From assembly GCA_902475535.1 (NCBI GenBank), contig CABRZR010000008.1:1-64000 (forward strand): a stretch of DNA of 64,000 nucleotides, written 5' to 3'. Shown piece by piece: positions 7,601 to 16,060 of this stretch; the first letter of the stretch is position 1; every line of letters begins with the position of its first letter. Below the pieces are notes generated by a model that saw only the letters and a program-made list of their open reading frames with translations, ran no database searches and had not been told where the DNA came from. The position numbers and the translations under genes were made by a program. Source of the stretch: QAMH01 sp900556425 (GTDB taxonomy: Bacteria > Actinomycetota > Coriobacteriia > Coriobacteriales > QAMH01).

Positions 7601-8236
7601 CTGAGTGCGAACGCCTTCGGCGGCCATGCAAAGCAACGCCACGTGGCGGATGTGCTTTTCCTTGTCACGCTGCATCTTGGCGGCTTCGCGCTGTGCTTGC
7701 GCCTCGGCGATGGAGAAGCGACAGCCGCAGTAGTTCTGGCGGTACATGCCCTTCTCTCGGCTGATGCGCGTTGCCTCTTGGTAACGGTCGCGGAAGTCAC
7801 GCGCATCGGCGTTGAGCCCGTGACGTGCGGCTGCCGCCTCGAGTTCCTCAAGGATGATGTCCGTCAGCTGGTATGGGCTAATGGTGAGCGTCGTCGAGAT
7901 CGTGTCGAAACCTTGCTTTTTGGCCTCGCGGGCCGTCTCCTCGAAGCGCAGCCGGTAGCAGGCACGGCAGCGAGCTTCGCGGTCGGTGCCGTATATGGCG
8001 ACCTCGCGTTCCCAGGCACTCGGATCGTAATCACCTTCGATGAGCTCGATATTCTGCGGATTGCATACATGCTCTTTGAGCGTGGCGAGACGGTGTTCGT
8101 ACTCCTCGGGTGGAAAGATGTTCGAGTTGGCGTAGTGGATAGAGAACTCGGCGCCTTCTTGCGCGAAGATGCGGGTGGGCTCGAGCGAACACGGCCCGCA
8201 GCAGGCGTGCAGGAGCATGCGCGTGCCGCTAGACAT
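7595..8236 (-). CDS. queH: Epoxyqueuosine reductase QueH
   Basis: A 213-residue cytosolic enzyme that reduces epoxyqueuosine to queuosine in tRNA, the last step of the pathway; it is the non-QueG type (DUF208). Cysteine motifs are complete: HACCGPCSLEP near residues 10-20, CRACYRLR near 89-96 and YCGC near 168-171, which bind the Fe-S and metal centre. It is divergent from queA and tgt, which supply earlier steps. Its start overlaps the upstream gene by 8 bases, so they are co-translated. The final lysine codon and TGA stop lie in a family A repeat arm, so the native 3' end may have been replaced. Confidence 0.95.
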   Translation of the reverse strand: MSSGTRMLLHACCGPCSLEPTRIFAQEGAEFSIHYANSNIFPPEEYEHRLATLKEHVCNPQNIELIEGDYDPSAWEREVAIYGTDREARCRACYRLRFEETAREAKKQGFDTISTTLTISPYQLTDIILEELEAAAARHGLNADARDFRDRYQEATRISREKGMYRQNYCGCRFSIAEAQAQREAAKMQRDKEKHIRHVALLCMAAEGVRTQK

Positions 8237-8648
8237 TGACGATGTCCTTGAGCATGGACTTGGCTTGGGATTCCGTGAGCTCTCCTGCCTGGTACATGGC
8301 GGCGATGTCCTGGATTTCGTCCTTGTTGCCGATGTTCTTGGCGACGAATCCGCTTACGGCAGCAGGGTCGTCGGTGTTGACGCCGAGCTGGTCGGCGATA
8401 TCGATGACGGTTGCCGCCTGGCTCGTCGAGAGGCCGAAGTCCTGCGTGAGCATGCCGACGGTGCTTGTCGAACCCGCGGGAGTGCTGATGCCCGTGACAT
8501 GCGCCAGCGTCGAAAGCCCGCGCTCGAGTTTGTCGATGGGGCCAGTGTTGCCGCTTACGGCGCTGTAGACGAAGAACGCGGAAAACGCGATGCAGATGAC
8601 CGAGATGATGACGAATATCCCCTTGAGGATGTTCCCGAGGACCTTCAC
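8229..8648 (-). CDS. Hypothetical single-pass membrane protein
   Basis: A 139-residue protein of unknown function. The GTG start at 8648 is chosen because TTGGAG lies just upstream and it puts a signal-anchor-like helix (IFVIISVICIAFSAFFVYSAV, residues about 9-30) at the N-terminus; an upstream in-frame start at 8723 would add 25 basic residues. The soluble part contains repeated short helices ending in DIAAMYQAGELTESQAKSMLKDIV, like a helical-hairpin sensor or anchor domain. It is translationally coupled to queH (8-base overlap). I do not recognise a family. Confidence 0.65.
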   Translation of the reverse strand: MKVLGNILKGIFVIISVICIAFSAFFVYSAVSGNTGPIDKLERGLSTLAHVTGISTPAGSTSTVGMLTQDFGLSTSQAATVIDIADQLGVNTDDPAAVSGFVAKNIGNKDEIQDIAAMYQAGELTESQAKSMLKDIVNV

Positions 8649-8736
8649 GTGTAACTCCAAACCAATGTGTGGGCGCGAACTCGATTTGCGCCGCATGCGA
8701 ATGCTAGTATATTTTGCACGCAAATGAGGAGCATTG

Positions 8737-9798
8737 ATGAAGACCGAAGATTTTGATTACGAATTACCCGAAAAGTTCATAGCACAGCAGCCGGCCATTC
8801 CGCGTGATTCCTGCAAACTCATGGTCGTGAACCGCGATGGGAGCCTCGAACATCGCGTCTTCCGCGATATCGGGGACTATCTGCATCCGGGCGACCTGCT
8901 CGTTGTGAACGAGACGCGCGTGCTGCCGGCTCGTTTGCTCGGTCATAAGAAGGGTACGGGCGGAGCAGCCGAGGTCCTGTTGCTCGACAAGGTGGCGGAT
9001 GCGCCTGATACCGCCGATGAGCAGACCTGGAATTGCCTGGTCAAACCTGGTAAGCGCCTCAAGACATGCGCGCGCATGGAGTTCGAGCATGACGGCGAAG
9101 TCGTGCTCGAGGGCGAGATCATGGGAATCGACGAGGCGAATGGTTCGCGTTCGGTGCGCTTTACGACGCCGGGGGCCATGAGCGTCGACGAAGCCATTCA
9201 TTTGGTGGGCCATACGCCGCTGCCGCCCTATATCAAGGAATACGCCGGTGATGACGAGTTCTACCAGACCGTTTACTCGACCGAGGAGCGAAGCGCGGCA
9301 GCACCGACAGCCGGCCTGCATTTCACGGTTGGGCTTCTGGACGAGCTGAAAGCCGGCGGCGTTGACATTGCGAGCGTGCATTTGGAGGTGGGGCTCGACA
9401 CCTTCCGAATCGTTTCGGAGGACGATCCGCTTGATCACGAGATGCATACCGAGCTCTACACCGTGCCACCCAAGACGGTGCGGGCGATCAAGGAAGCCAA
9501 GGCACGCGGCGGCCGGGTCATTGCCGTGGGCACGACATCGGTGCGCTCGCTCGAGAGCGCGGCGGCTGGCGGTACGCTCGAGCCGTGCACGCGGGCGGCC
9601 ACGAGTCTCTACATCTTGCCGGGTTACGAGTTCAAGGTGTGCGACGCCATCATCACCAATTTCCATGTGCCCAGAAGTACGCTCATGATGCTCGTGAGCG
9701 CGTTTTCGGGACGCGAGACGATCATGGATGCCTACGAGACCGCCAAGGCCGAGGGTTACCGGTTCTTCAGCTTTGGCGATGCGATGTTGCTGCTATAG
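8737..9798 (+). CDS. queA: S-adenosylmethionine:tRNA ribosyltransferase-isomerase QueA
   Basis: A 353-residue enzyme that transfers the ribosyl group of SAM to preQ1-modified tRNA, making epoxyqueuosine. Hallmarks are FDYELPEKFIAQQPAIPRDSCKLMV at the N-terminus (split here as FDYELP and PRDSCKLMV), GDLLVVNETRVLPARLLG near 60, AAPTAGLHFT near 189, HLEVGLDTFRIV near 210, and ITNFHVPRSTLMMLVSAF near 310. AGGAG at 8727-8731 supports the ATG at 8737. It is the first gene of a queA-tgt pair. Confidence 0.97.
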   Translation: MKTEDFDYELPEKFIAQQPAIPRDSCKLMVVNRDGSLEHRVFRDIGDYLHPGDLLVVNETRVLPARLLGHKKGTGGAAEVLLLDKVADAPDTADEQTWNCLVKPGKRLKTCARMEFEHDGEVVLEGEIMGIDEANGSRSVRFTTPGAMSVDEAIHLVGHTPLPPYIKEYAGDDEFYQTVYSTEERSAAAPTAGLHFTVGLLDELKAGGVDIASVHLEVGLDTFRIVSEDDPLDHEMHTELYTVPPKTVRAIKEAKARGGRVIAVGTTSVRSLESAAAGGTLEPCTRAATSLYILPGYEFKVCDAIITNFHVPRSTLMMLVSAFSGRETIMDAYETAKAEGYRFFSFGDAMLLL

Positions 9799-9810
9799 AG
9801 GAGCCGATAG

Positions 9811-9960
9811 ATGGCACGGGAAGGGGCGCCGCTTTCACTGAGGACGTGGAAAGGGGCAGAGCCGAGGTACAAGGGAGCGCGCCGTAAGGACCGCGAAGCG
9901 GGCCGTCGGGAAGCGACCGTCGAGGCAACACCCCTCTCCACGTCCTACAACGCAATGTGA
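9811..9960 (+). ncRNA. Structured queA-tgt spacer
   Basis: The 185-base spacer contains complementary arms AGGACGTGGAAAGGGG (9841-9856) and CCCCTCTCCACGTCCT (9931-9946), pairing at 15 of 16 positions and enclosing about 74 bases with inner GC-rich complementarities. A 49-codon open frame (9811-9960, Arg/Glu-rich) spans it, but has no clear ribosome site and looks incidental. It may be an RNA processing or attenuation element inside the queuosine operon. I do not recognise a preQ1 riboswitch core. Confidence 0.45.
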
Positions 9961-9983
9961 TATGCGCCAATAAGGAGTTACAC

Positions 9984-11099
9984 GTGTTCGAATACGATTT
10001 GATAGCGACCGACCCCGGATGCGCGGCACGCCTGGGCTGCCTGCATACGCCGCATGGTGACGTCGAGACGCCGATCTTCATGCCAGTGGGCACGCAGGCC
10101 ACCGTCAAGGGCATCACCAATCCCCAGCTCGAGGATTTGCACGCGCAGATTATCCTCGCTAACACCTACCACCTGTATTTGCGTCCGGGCATCGACATCA
10201 TTCGCGAGGCTGGGGGCATCCACGGCTTCATGCATTGGGACCATCCCGTGCTCACCGACAGCGGCGGCTTCCAGATCTTCTCGCTCGCCGACACCCTCGA
10301 GCTCGATGCCGACGGCGTGAACTTCCGCTCCATCGTTGACGGCTCCAAGCATCGTTGGACGCCCGAGGACAACATGCGCGTGCAAGAGGCCATTGGCGCC
10401 GACATCATCATGCAGCTCGACCAGTGCACGCATTACCCGGCGACCAAAGAAGAAGTCGCGGCTGCCGTGGAGCGCAGCGCCAATTGGGCGGCGCGATGCA
10501 AGGCCGCACATACGCGCGAAGATCAGGCGCTATTTGGCATCGTGCAGGGCGGTGTCTTCGAGGATCTGCGTCTCGAGAGCGCTCAGCGCGTAAGCGAGCT
10601 TGATCTGCCGGGCTATGGCATCGGCGGGTACTCTGTGGGCGAGGATCACGAACTCATGCTCGCGCAGCTGGGCGCGGTTACGGCTGCGCTGCCGGCAAAC
10701 AAGCCGCGTTATCTCATGGGCGTGGGCAACCCAACGACCCTCGTGCGCGCGGTGGCGCTGGGCGTCGACATGTTCGATTGCGTGCTGCCCACCCGTACGG
10801 CGCGTATGGGCACGGCGTTTTCGAGCACGGGCCGCATGAACATGCGCAACGCCAAGTACGCGCGTGACTTTGGGCCGCTCGACGAGCAGTGCACGTGCCC
10901 GACCTGCCGCAACCACACTCGTGCCTACATCCGACACCTCGTGAAGATGGACGAGATGCTCGGCGGGATCCTGCTCTCGATTCACAACGTGCACTTCCTG
11001 CTCGACCTCATGCGACGCGCCCGCGAGGCCATTGCCGCTGGCGAGTATGCGGCCTTCGAGCGCGCATGGATGGAGTCGGAGGCTGCTAACGATTACTAG
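9984..11099 (+). CDS. tgt: tRNA-guanine transglycosylase
   Basis: A 371-residue enzyme that exchanges G34 for preQ1 in GUN-anticodon tRNAs. Visible features are the substrate loop LTDSGGFQIFSL near 83-94, FGIVQGG near 180, GYSVGE near 212, DMFDCVLPTR near 262 (catalytic Asp), and the zinc site CTCPTC...H near 300. GTG at 9984 is chosen because AAGGAG lies six bases upstream. With queA and queH this gives tRNA insertion through to queuosine; preQ1 synthesis genes are not in the window. Confidence 0.97.
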   Translation: MFEYDLIATDPGCAARLGCLHTPHGDVETPIFMPVGTQATVKGITNPQLEDLHAQIILANTYHLYLRPGIDIIREAGGIHGFMHWDHPVLTDSGGFQIFSLADTLELDADGVNFRSIVDGSKHRWTPEDNMRVQEAIGADIIMQLDQCTHYPATKEEVAAAVERSANWAARCKAAHTREDQALFGIVQGGVFEDLRLESAQRVSELDLPGYGIGGYSVGEDHELMLAQLGAVTAALPANKPRYLMGVGNPTTLVRAVALGVDMFDCVLPTRTARMGTAFSSTGRMNMRNAKYARDFGPLDEQCTCPTCRNHTRAYIRHLVKMDEMLGGILLSIHNVHFLLDLMRRAREAIAAGEYAAFERAWMESEAANDY

Positions 11100-11285
11100 G
11101 GGCGTGCTGACGGGAAGCGTGCTGACGAGAATTGCCGAGTTGACCTGGGTGCCTATGGCTTTGCCCGAAATGACAGAGGATTTCCATGCTTGCGTTCTCG
11201 TGTTGTAAGATGCGGTGTCTATACTGTTGACCACGTTGTAACGAATGGCGCATCGCGCCTGTTCATACGAGGAAAGGGGCCTTTT

Positions 11286-13148
11286 ATGGCAACGTCATAT
11301 GGGGCTTTGATCGCAAAGCGTGTCGCGGGTGTGTTTCTGGCAATCGCACTCGCCGTTTCGTTCATGCCGTTGACCGCATGGGCGCAGCCCGCTCAGGCCG
11401 AGGAGCCCACGGCCCAAGAGACCGTGGCATCCGATGCCGATGCGGGCCTCGTGGCCCAGGATATCAACATTGCCCAGGGCACTTCCGGTACCTGCGTGTG
11501 GCGCATCGAGTCTTCGGGCAGGCTCGTGATTGAGCCCAACAACAGTGCCAGTGGTGGCGACCTTGGGGATATCCACTACAACTTTCATAGTGGCGTCGTG
11601 AGCGGTGTGGCGGAGTCGAACGCCCCGTGGTATCCCAGGCGCGATAGCATCACGTCCGTCTATATCGCCCCCGGTGTCAGGGGCAACAACACGATGACGG
11701 GCCTGTTCTACAACTGCAAGAATCTCACGAACGTCAACATCGCCAATCTTGACACTTCCAAGGTTCGCTATGCAGGTGGCATGTTTGACGGCTGCACCTC
11801 GCTCGCCTCGTTCACCATGCCCAACTTCAATTTCAATAACGTCACCGACATCAAGTACATGTTCTACGGTTGCACGGGGCTCAAGAGCCTTGACCTGCGT
11901 TATATCGACACCTCGAAGGTCGTCGTCATGGACCGCATGTTCTACGGATGCTCGGCTCTGACCTCGCTTAACCTGAGCGGCTTCAAGACGACGGCGGCAA
12001 AGCAGATGTTCGAGATGTTCCGTGGTTGTTCGTCGCTCGCTTCGGTGGACGTCTCGGGATTTGATACGAAGAACGTGACCGAGATGTGGAACATGTTCCG
12101 CGACTGCTCGTCGCTCACCGACCTCGACCTTTCCGCGTTCAAGACCGATAGCCTGACGAACATGCGCGACATGTTCTACGGGTGCTCTTCGGTCAAGTCC
12201 ATCGACATCTCCGGCTTCCGGGTTTCGACCGGTTGTGATCGCGGATCCTCGCTGTTCTACGGCATGAACGCCCTCGAGCGCGTGAGCGTGGGCGATGGCT
12301 GGACCTTCCAGGGCAGTGGCGGTTTGGGGACTTCGCTGCCCACGGCCACCTGGCTCTCCGGTGCCACCTCCAAGACCTTCACCGCCCGCCAGATTGCCGA
12401 CGAGCGAAACAACATGGCCGACGTGTATGTGAAGTATCGTCCCTCCACGCCGGGGCCCATCATCAGCTATGGTAATGGCCAGAACTGGGCGCATGGTTCC
12501 ATGGGCGGCGCGGCGTTTCGTTCGACGGGCAAGCTCGCCGATCTCTCGTGCGTGCGCGTGGACGGCAAGATCATCGCCCGCGGCAACTATGACCAGCGCG
12601 ATGACGAGGGGTCGACGCTCGTCACGCTTAAGCCCGCATATCTGGAGACGATTGACAACGGGACGCACACGATCGATCTCGTGTTTGCCACGGGAACGGC
12701 GAGCGCCAGCTTTAGCGTGAGCGGCAACACGTCGGGTACGGTTCTCGATCCTGTCACCATGTTCCGCTTGTACAACCCCAACAGCGGCGAGCACTTCTAC
12801 ACCTCGAGCACCGTCGAGCGTGACAACTGCGTGAGCGTCGGTTGGAACGACGAGGGTGTGGGCTGGGTGGCGCCTGCCGCCGGAGACCCGGTCTACCGTC
12901 TCTATAACCAGTACGGTGGCGAGCACCATTACACGACGAGCGTCGTGGAACGAGACAACCTCATCAGCGTGGGCTGGAACGACGAAGGCGTGGGCTGGTA
13001 CTCGGGTGGATCCGTGCGCCTGGACCGCCAGTACAACCCCAACGCCTATGCGAACAACCATAACTACACGTCAAGTACCGTCGAGAAGGAGAATCTCCTG
13101 AGCCTGGGCTGGCAGGACGAAGGCACCGCCTGGTACGGCGTGCAGTAG
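11286..13148 (+). CDS. Secreted BspA-like leucine-rich repeat protein with C-terminal repeats
   Basis: A 620-residue exported protein. A signal peptide covers about residues 1-38 (RVAGVFLAIALAVSFMPLTAWAQPAQA). Residues about 110-340 contain DUF285-type repeats with the core MFYGCSxLTSLNLSGF about every 23-24 residues, as in BspA adhesins. The C-terminus (about 505-620) has three copies of a tryptophan-rich repeat: RLYNPNSGEHFYTSS, then ERDN and VGWNDEGVGW, the DUF5648-like unit seen in cell-surface proteins of gut bacteria. There is no LPxTG or visible transmembrane tail. The start has AGGAAAGGGG upstream. It probably acts as an adhesin or surface-layer protein. Confidence 0.88.
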   Translation: MATSYGALIAKRVAGVFLAIALAVSFMPLTAWAQPAQAEEPTAQETVASDADAGLVAQDINIAQGTSGTCVWRIESSGRLVIEPNNSASGGDLGDIHYNFHSGVVSGVAESNAPWYPRRDSITSVYIAPGVRGNNTMTGLFYNCKNLTNVNIANLDTSKVRYAGGMFDGCTSLASFTMPNFNFNNVTDIKYMFYGCTGLKSLDLRYIDTSKVVVMDRMFYGCSALTSLNLSGFKTTAAKQMFEMFRGCSSLASVDVSGFDTKNVTEMWNMFRDCSSLTDLDLSAFKTDSLTNMRDMFYGCSSVKSIDISGFRVSTGCDRGSSLFYGMNALERVSVGDGWTFQGSGGLGTSLPTATWLSGATSKTFTARQIADERNNMADVYVKYRPSTPGPIISYGNGQNWAHGSMGGAAFRSTGKLADLSCVRVDGKIIARGNYDQRDDEGSTLVTLKPAYLETIDNGTHTIDLVFATGTASASFSVSGNTSGTVLDPVTMFRLYNPNSGEHFYTSSTVERDNCVSVGWNDEGVGWVAPAAGDPVYRLYNQYGGEHHYTTSVVERDNLISVGWNDEGVGWYSGGSVRLDRQYNPNAYANNHNYTSSTVEKENLLSLGWQDEGTAWYGVQ

Positions 13149-13164
13149 GCTTGCAAGAGCGGCT

Positions 13165-13449
13165 CTACGCCGGATCGGCGGCGTTGAGCCGCAATGCGCA
13201 GGCCTGAAGCTCGTCGGCGAGTGCAGGTGTGATGGGTTCGGAGAGTTCCCCGCCCGATTGCAGGGCATCGTCGAGGGCGAGCATGCGACGCACGAAGGCC
13301 TCGTTATCGGCATCGAACATGCGCAGGCGCCGTGCAGCGGCAAGACCGGCGTCGATGTCGTTTGACTGCGCGACACGGCGCAGGTGCAAGATCACCAGGT
13401 TGACCGAGCCGTGAAAGCGGCGCTCGATGGGGACTTCGGTCTGGGGCAT
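13165..13449 (-). CDS. Hypothetical helical protein, last gene of the thiM operon
   Basis: A 94-residue, apparently all-helical cytosolic protein with alternating charged and hydrophobic residues; no family recognised. It starts at an ATG with GGGAGG upstream, 15 bases after the thiamine-binding protein gene on the same strand, so it is probably co-transcribed with it and with thiM. Its 3' end converges on the BspA-like gene with 16 bases between stops. Confidence 0.62.
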   Translation of the reverse strand: MPQTEVPIERRFHGSVNLVILHLRRVAQSNDIDAGLAAARRLRMFDADNEAFVRRMLALDDALQSGGELSEPITPALADELQACALRLNAADPA

Positions 13450-13464
13450 GCGTGCTCGCCTCCC

Positions 13465-13761
13465 TTAATCGAGGATAGCGTCGATTTTGGCGACCTTGCT
13501 CGTCATGGTATTTGTGTGACCAGGTCGGATGTCAGCCTTGAGGATGACCTCGGTGCGGATGCCGCGCTCCGCCAGGACGAAGGTCGCGTCCTTCACGACC
13601 CGCATGACCTCGTCATATTCGCCCTCTATCTCGGTAAACATCGAATTGGTGCGCGAGGGGAGTCCCGAATCGCGGATGACGCGGATGACCTCGGCCACGT
13701 ATTCGGACAGCTCCTCGCCTTCGCCGAAGGGCGCGATGGCGATGGCAACAAGCGTGTTCAT
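13465..13761 (-). CDS. Thiamine-binding protein, MTH1187/YkoF-like (DUF77)
   Basis: A 98-residue ferredoxin-fold protein. The pattern VAIAIAPFGEGEELSEYVAEVI, followed by SGLPSRTNSMFTEIEG and later RTEVILKADIRPG, is that of the MTH1187 family, members of which bind thiamine or related pyrimidines. It begins one base after the thiM stop, with GAGGAGG inside the end of thiM, so the genes are tightly coupled. It probably supports thiamine salvage or buffering. Confidence 0.82.
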   Translation of the reverse strand: MNTLVAIAIAPFGEGEELSEYVAEVIRVIRDSGLPSRTNSMFTEIEGEYDEVMRVVKDATFVLAERGIRTEVILKADIRPGHTNTMTSKVAKIDAILD

Positions 13762-13762
13762 G

Positions 13763-14599
13763 CTAGGCCTCCTCGAGCGTCAGGGGATTGGCGGCGATGT
13801 CTTCGGGTGTGGCGCGATACAGCTCGTCGAGGAATGCGACCTTGAAGCTTGCGGGTGCGTCCGTGTGACTGGCTGCGCGGGTTGCGGCGAGGTTGAAGGC
13901 CGCACTCGCGGTGAGGGCAGCGGTGAAGGGGTCAGCGCAGGCGGCGTATACGGCGGCAACGCCTCCAAGTGCACAGCCGAAGCCGGTCACTTTCTCCATG
14001 AGAGGGGAGCCGCCTTGCGAATGGGCAACTAGCTTCCCATCGGTGATGAGATCGATGGGCCCGGATACGGCGACGGCACCTTTGATGTGGCGAGCGAGTG
14101 CGATGGCAGCGTCACGGGCACCATCGACGCTGTCGGTGGAGTCGACGCCCTTAACGCCACTGGTTGCATAGTTGCCTTCGAGCCCCCAGAACTTGGCGAG
14201 CGCGATGGCTTCGGAGGCGTTACAGCGGATGATGGTGGGCGTGTGTTCCTTCATATGTGCAAGGATGTGTCCGCGCACCTCACCCAGGCCAATGCCGACG
14301 GGATCGAGCACCCAGGGTGTTTCATGCTCGCAGAGGGCAGTTGCGGTACGGCACATTGCCTCCTCGTGGGAGGGCAGCAGCGTGCCCACGTTGATGTAGA
14401 ATGCCCCGGATTGCGCACCCAGGGCCTCGCCCTCGTCGGGCAGATAGACCATCGCGGCAGACCCACCAGCTGCAAGCTGAGCATTTGCGACAAAGTCGAC
14501 GGTTACGTAATTGGTGATGGAGCCCGCAAGCGGAGCGGTCTCTTTGACGGCGGATACGGTGGCGAGGATGCGTTCGCGGGTTTGGTCGAGAGATTGCAT
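13763..14599 (-). CDS. thiM: Hydroxyethylthiazole kinase
   Basis: A 278-residue ribokinase-fold enzyme that phosphorylates 4-methyl-5-hydroxyethylthiazole for thiamine salvage. Signatures are PLAGSITNYVTVDFVANAQLAAGGSAAM at the thiazole site (read in two parts), TPWVLDPVGIG near 93, IIRCNASEA near 120, and GCALGGVAAVYAA near 215 with the catalytic cysteine of the TGxGC-like motif (TGFGCALGG). The ATG at 14599 is preferred over 14614 because GGAGA precedes it. No TPP riboswitch is visible upstream. No thiE or thiD is nearby. Confidence 0.93.
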   Translation of the reverse strand: MQSLDQTRERILATVSAVKETAPLAGSITNYVTVDFVANAQLAAGGSAAMVYLPDEGEALGAQSGAFYINVGTLLPSHEEAMCRTATALCEHETPWVLDPVGIGLGEVRGHILAHMKEHTPTIIRCNASEAIALAKFWGLEGNYATSGVKGVDSTDSVDGARDAAIALARHIKGAVAVSGPIDLITDGKLVAHSQGGSPLMEKVTGFGCALGGVAAVYAACADPFTAALTASAAFNLAATRAASHTDAPASFKVAFLDELYRATPEDIAANPLTLEEA

Positions 14600-14675
14600 C
14601 GGGTTTATCTCCATTCTAGGTGGGAATGCGAGCTCTCATTCTAGCGCACGGGGGAGATTTCTCCACTTCAGGGGA

Positions 14676-14753
14676 GCGTGTCCGGCACGCTGTCTCAAAT
14701 CACGGTCAAACGGGATGAATTGGCTCGTTTTTGAGACAGCATGCCAGGCACGC
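14676..14753. repeat. Palindromic repeat, family A (GGCACG variant)
   Basis: Arms GCGTGTCCGGCACGCTGTCTC (14676-14696, here 20 of its bases matter) and the inverted copy ending at 14753 differ at three positions. They flank a 30-base loop. It separates the thiM operon from the divergent Cys-rich gene. A fragment of family B (GAGATTTCTCCACTTC) adjoins at about 14654. Confidence 0.75.
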
Positions 14754-14778
14754 CGTCCGCCGTCTAAGCGTTGTCTGG

Positions 14779-14784
14779 TAGACT
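14779..14784 (+). promoter_or_regulatory. -10 box for a leaderless start
   Basis: TAGACT ends 7 bases before the ATG at 14792, and no Shine-Dalgarno is present, as expected for a leaderless mRNA. Confidence 0.45.
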
Positions 14785-14791
14785 GCGACGC

Positions 14792-15064
14792 ATGGACGAC
14801 AAGCCGGCATATGAGTATCCGTTCTTCTCGCATGAGTCGTGCGAGTACTTTCCCTGTCACGAGGGCATCGCCCCGGACGAGTTCAATTGCCTGTTTTGCT
14901 ACTGCCCTCTCTATGCGCTCGGACCGCGTTGCGGCGGGGATTTCACCTATACCGATGCCGGTGTCAAGGACTGTTCTGCGTGCGCGTTGCCGCATCGCGC
15001 AGATGCCGGCACGCGCTTGGTGATGGAACATTATGACGAGCTCAAGGCACTTTCGAAAAAGTGA
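14792..15064 (+). CDS. Cysteine-rich small domain protein
   Basis: A 90-residue metal-binding protein of the 'cysteine-rich small domain' family (PF04071-type), known from anaerobes and often found near cobalamin or redox genes. It has ordered motifs FFSHESCEYFPCH (residues 13-25), FNCLFCYCPLY (35-45), CGG and DCSACALPH (64-72), nine cysteines in all. The ATG at 14792 probably starts a leaderless transcript. Function is unknown, but it probably holds a metal or Fe-S cluster. It lies before a RACo-like gene on the same strand, which suggests a link to corrinoid metabolism. Confidence 0.8.
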   Translation: MDDKPAYEYPFFSHESCEYFPCHEGIAPDEFNCLFCYCPLYALGPRCGGDFTYTDAGVKDCSACALPHRADAGTRLVMEHYDELKALSKK

Positions 15065-15163
15065 TAAAGGTTGCCTATGTCATTCATCGGAGAATAATAC
15101 GCGTAAACCGATTTTTTGCATGTATTTGCCGCTGCTAACACACATATTATTAAACTAGATTAC

Positions 15164-16033
15164 ATGGAAGACGCGGGGAAGACAGACAAGGTGTTTCAAT
15201 CGATCGAGTGCTCGGATGCTCTCGAACGCTTTCTCTCTTCCGATGAAGGTGCTGGGTCGGGTTACGGTGTCGCCGCATACGTCGGCACGAGTTTTGTCAT
15301 CTGCCGCATTTACGATCTCCAGACAAACGAGTTGCTCGCCACGCTGCAAAAATCAGGTGACTTTGCCTCGCTTTCGGGCACGAAGCTCAAGAACACGCTG
15401 GCTGATGTGCTCGATGAGCTTGCCGAGCAAGCGCATGTCCCGCTTTCCAAGATTAACGTTGCCGTCGTGAGTGGCACGACGGCCATGGAAAGCAAGGTTG
15501 CCGGTCTCGAGCAGCCCGAGCTTCTGCATGACCTCGAGGAGGAGCTGGGGGAGTTCGGCCGCGATGTCGAGTACATGCTCGCCGGCTCAAACTCGATTGC
15601 CGTCGGACAAGCCTACTTCGTGCCGTGTCTTGCCGCGGAGGTGGGCGGCGATGTCATCTGCAACTTGCTCGCCATCGACATACTCGGTGCCGATAAGCCA
15701 CAGCTCATCGTCAACACGGGCTCGCGCGGGACGTCCGGCATCGTGCTCGTGTACGGCAGCAAAGACAAGCTTTCGGTATGCGTCGTCCCCGACGGCGTCA
15801 GCACCAAGGACGCCATGGGTCGCCTGCTTGACGTGTGCCAGGCCGAGCTTGGGCATATCGAGCGCATGCTCGTGTCGGGCGATGTCGATGTTGAGGTTCC
15901 GTCTGAGCTCAGCGACAAGGCGCAGCGTGTGCCCGATGTTGCGATTGAGGGAACGAGTGCCGTGCTGCTGAGCGAGGCGGCCGAGGACGAACTCTGCCGC
16001 ATCGTATCCTCGTGCAATATCATCGAGGTATAA
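15164..16033 (+). CDS. RACo-like ASKHA-domain protein, degenerate
   Basis: A 289-residue protein aligning by eye with the ASKHA ATPase domain (DUF4445) of reductive activators of corrinoid proteins. GVAAYVGTSFVICRIYDLQTNELLAT matches the phosphate-1 loop (usually DIGTTTV), VVSGTTAM the next, VPCLAAEVGGDVICNLLA the third, and LIVNTGSRG stands where the family has LIDIGTNGE. Acidic catalytic residues are replaced, and the N-terminal 2Fe-2S domain of RACo is absent. It may be a non-hydrolysing regulatory homologue. The start is uncertain: ATG 15164 is used, with TTG 15116 as the alternative. Confidence 0.62.
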   Translation: MEDAGKTDKVFQSIECSDALERFLSSDEGAGSGYGVAAYVGTSFVICRIYDLQTNELLATLQKSGDFASLSGTKLKNTLADVLDELAEQAHVPLSKINVAVVSGTTAMESKVAGLEQPELLHDLEEELGEFGRDVEYMLAGSNSIAVGQAYFVPCLAAEVGGDVICNLLAIDILGADKPQLIVNTGSRGTSGIVLVYGSKDKLSVCVVPDGVSTKDAMGRLLDVCQAELGHIERMLVSGDVDVEVPSELSDKAQRVPDVAIEGTSAVLLSEAAEDELCRIVSSCNIIEV

Positions 16034-16060
16034 CAAGCTGCAGAAATAATAGGTATACTC

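Noticed and set aside
9811..9960. 49-codon frame between queA and tgt
   Set aside because: Explained better by the long-range RNA hairpin; weak start context and Arg/Glu-rich content from GC bias.
11295..13061. 588-residue minus-strand open frame
   Set aside because: Antisense shadow of the secreted BspA-like gene.
14600..14760. TPP riboswitch upstream of thiM
   Set aside because: None of the conserved TPP core segments (CTGAGA, ACCTGATCTGG) is present; the region is repeat debris.
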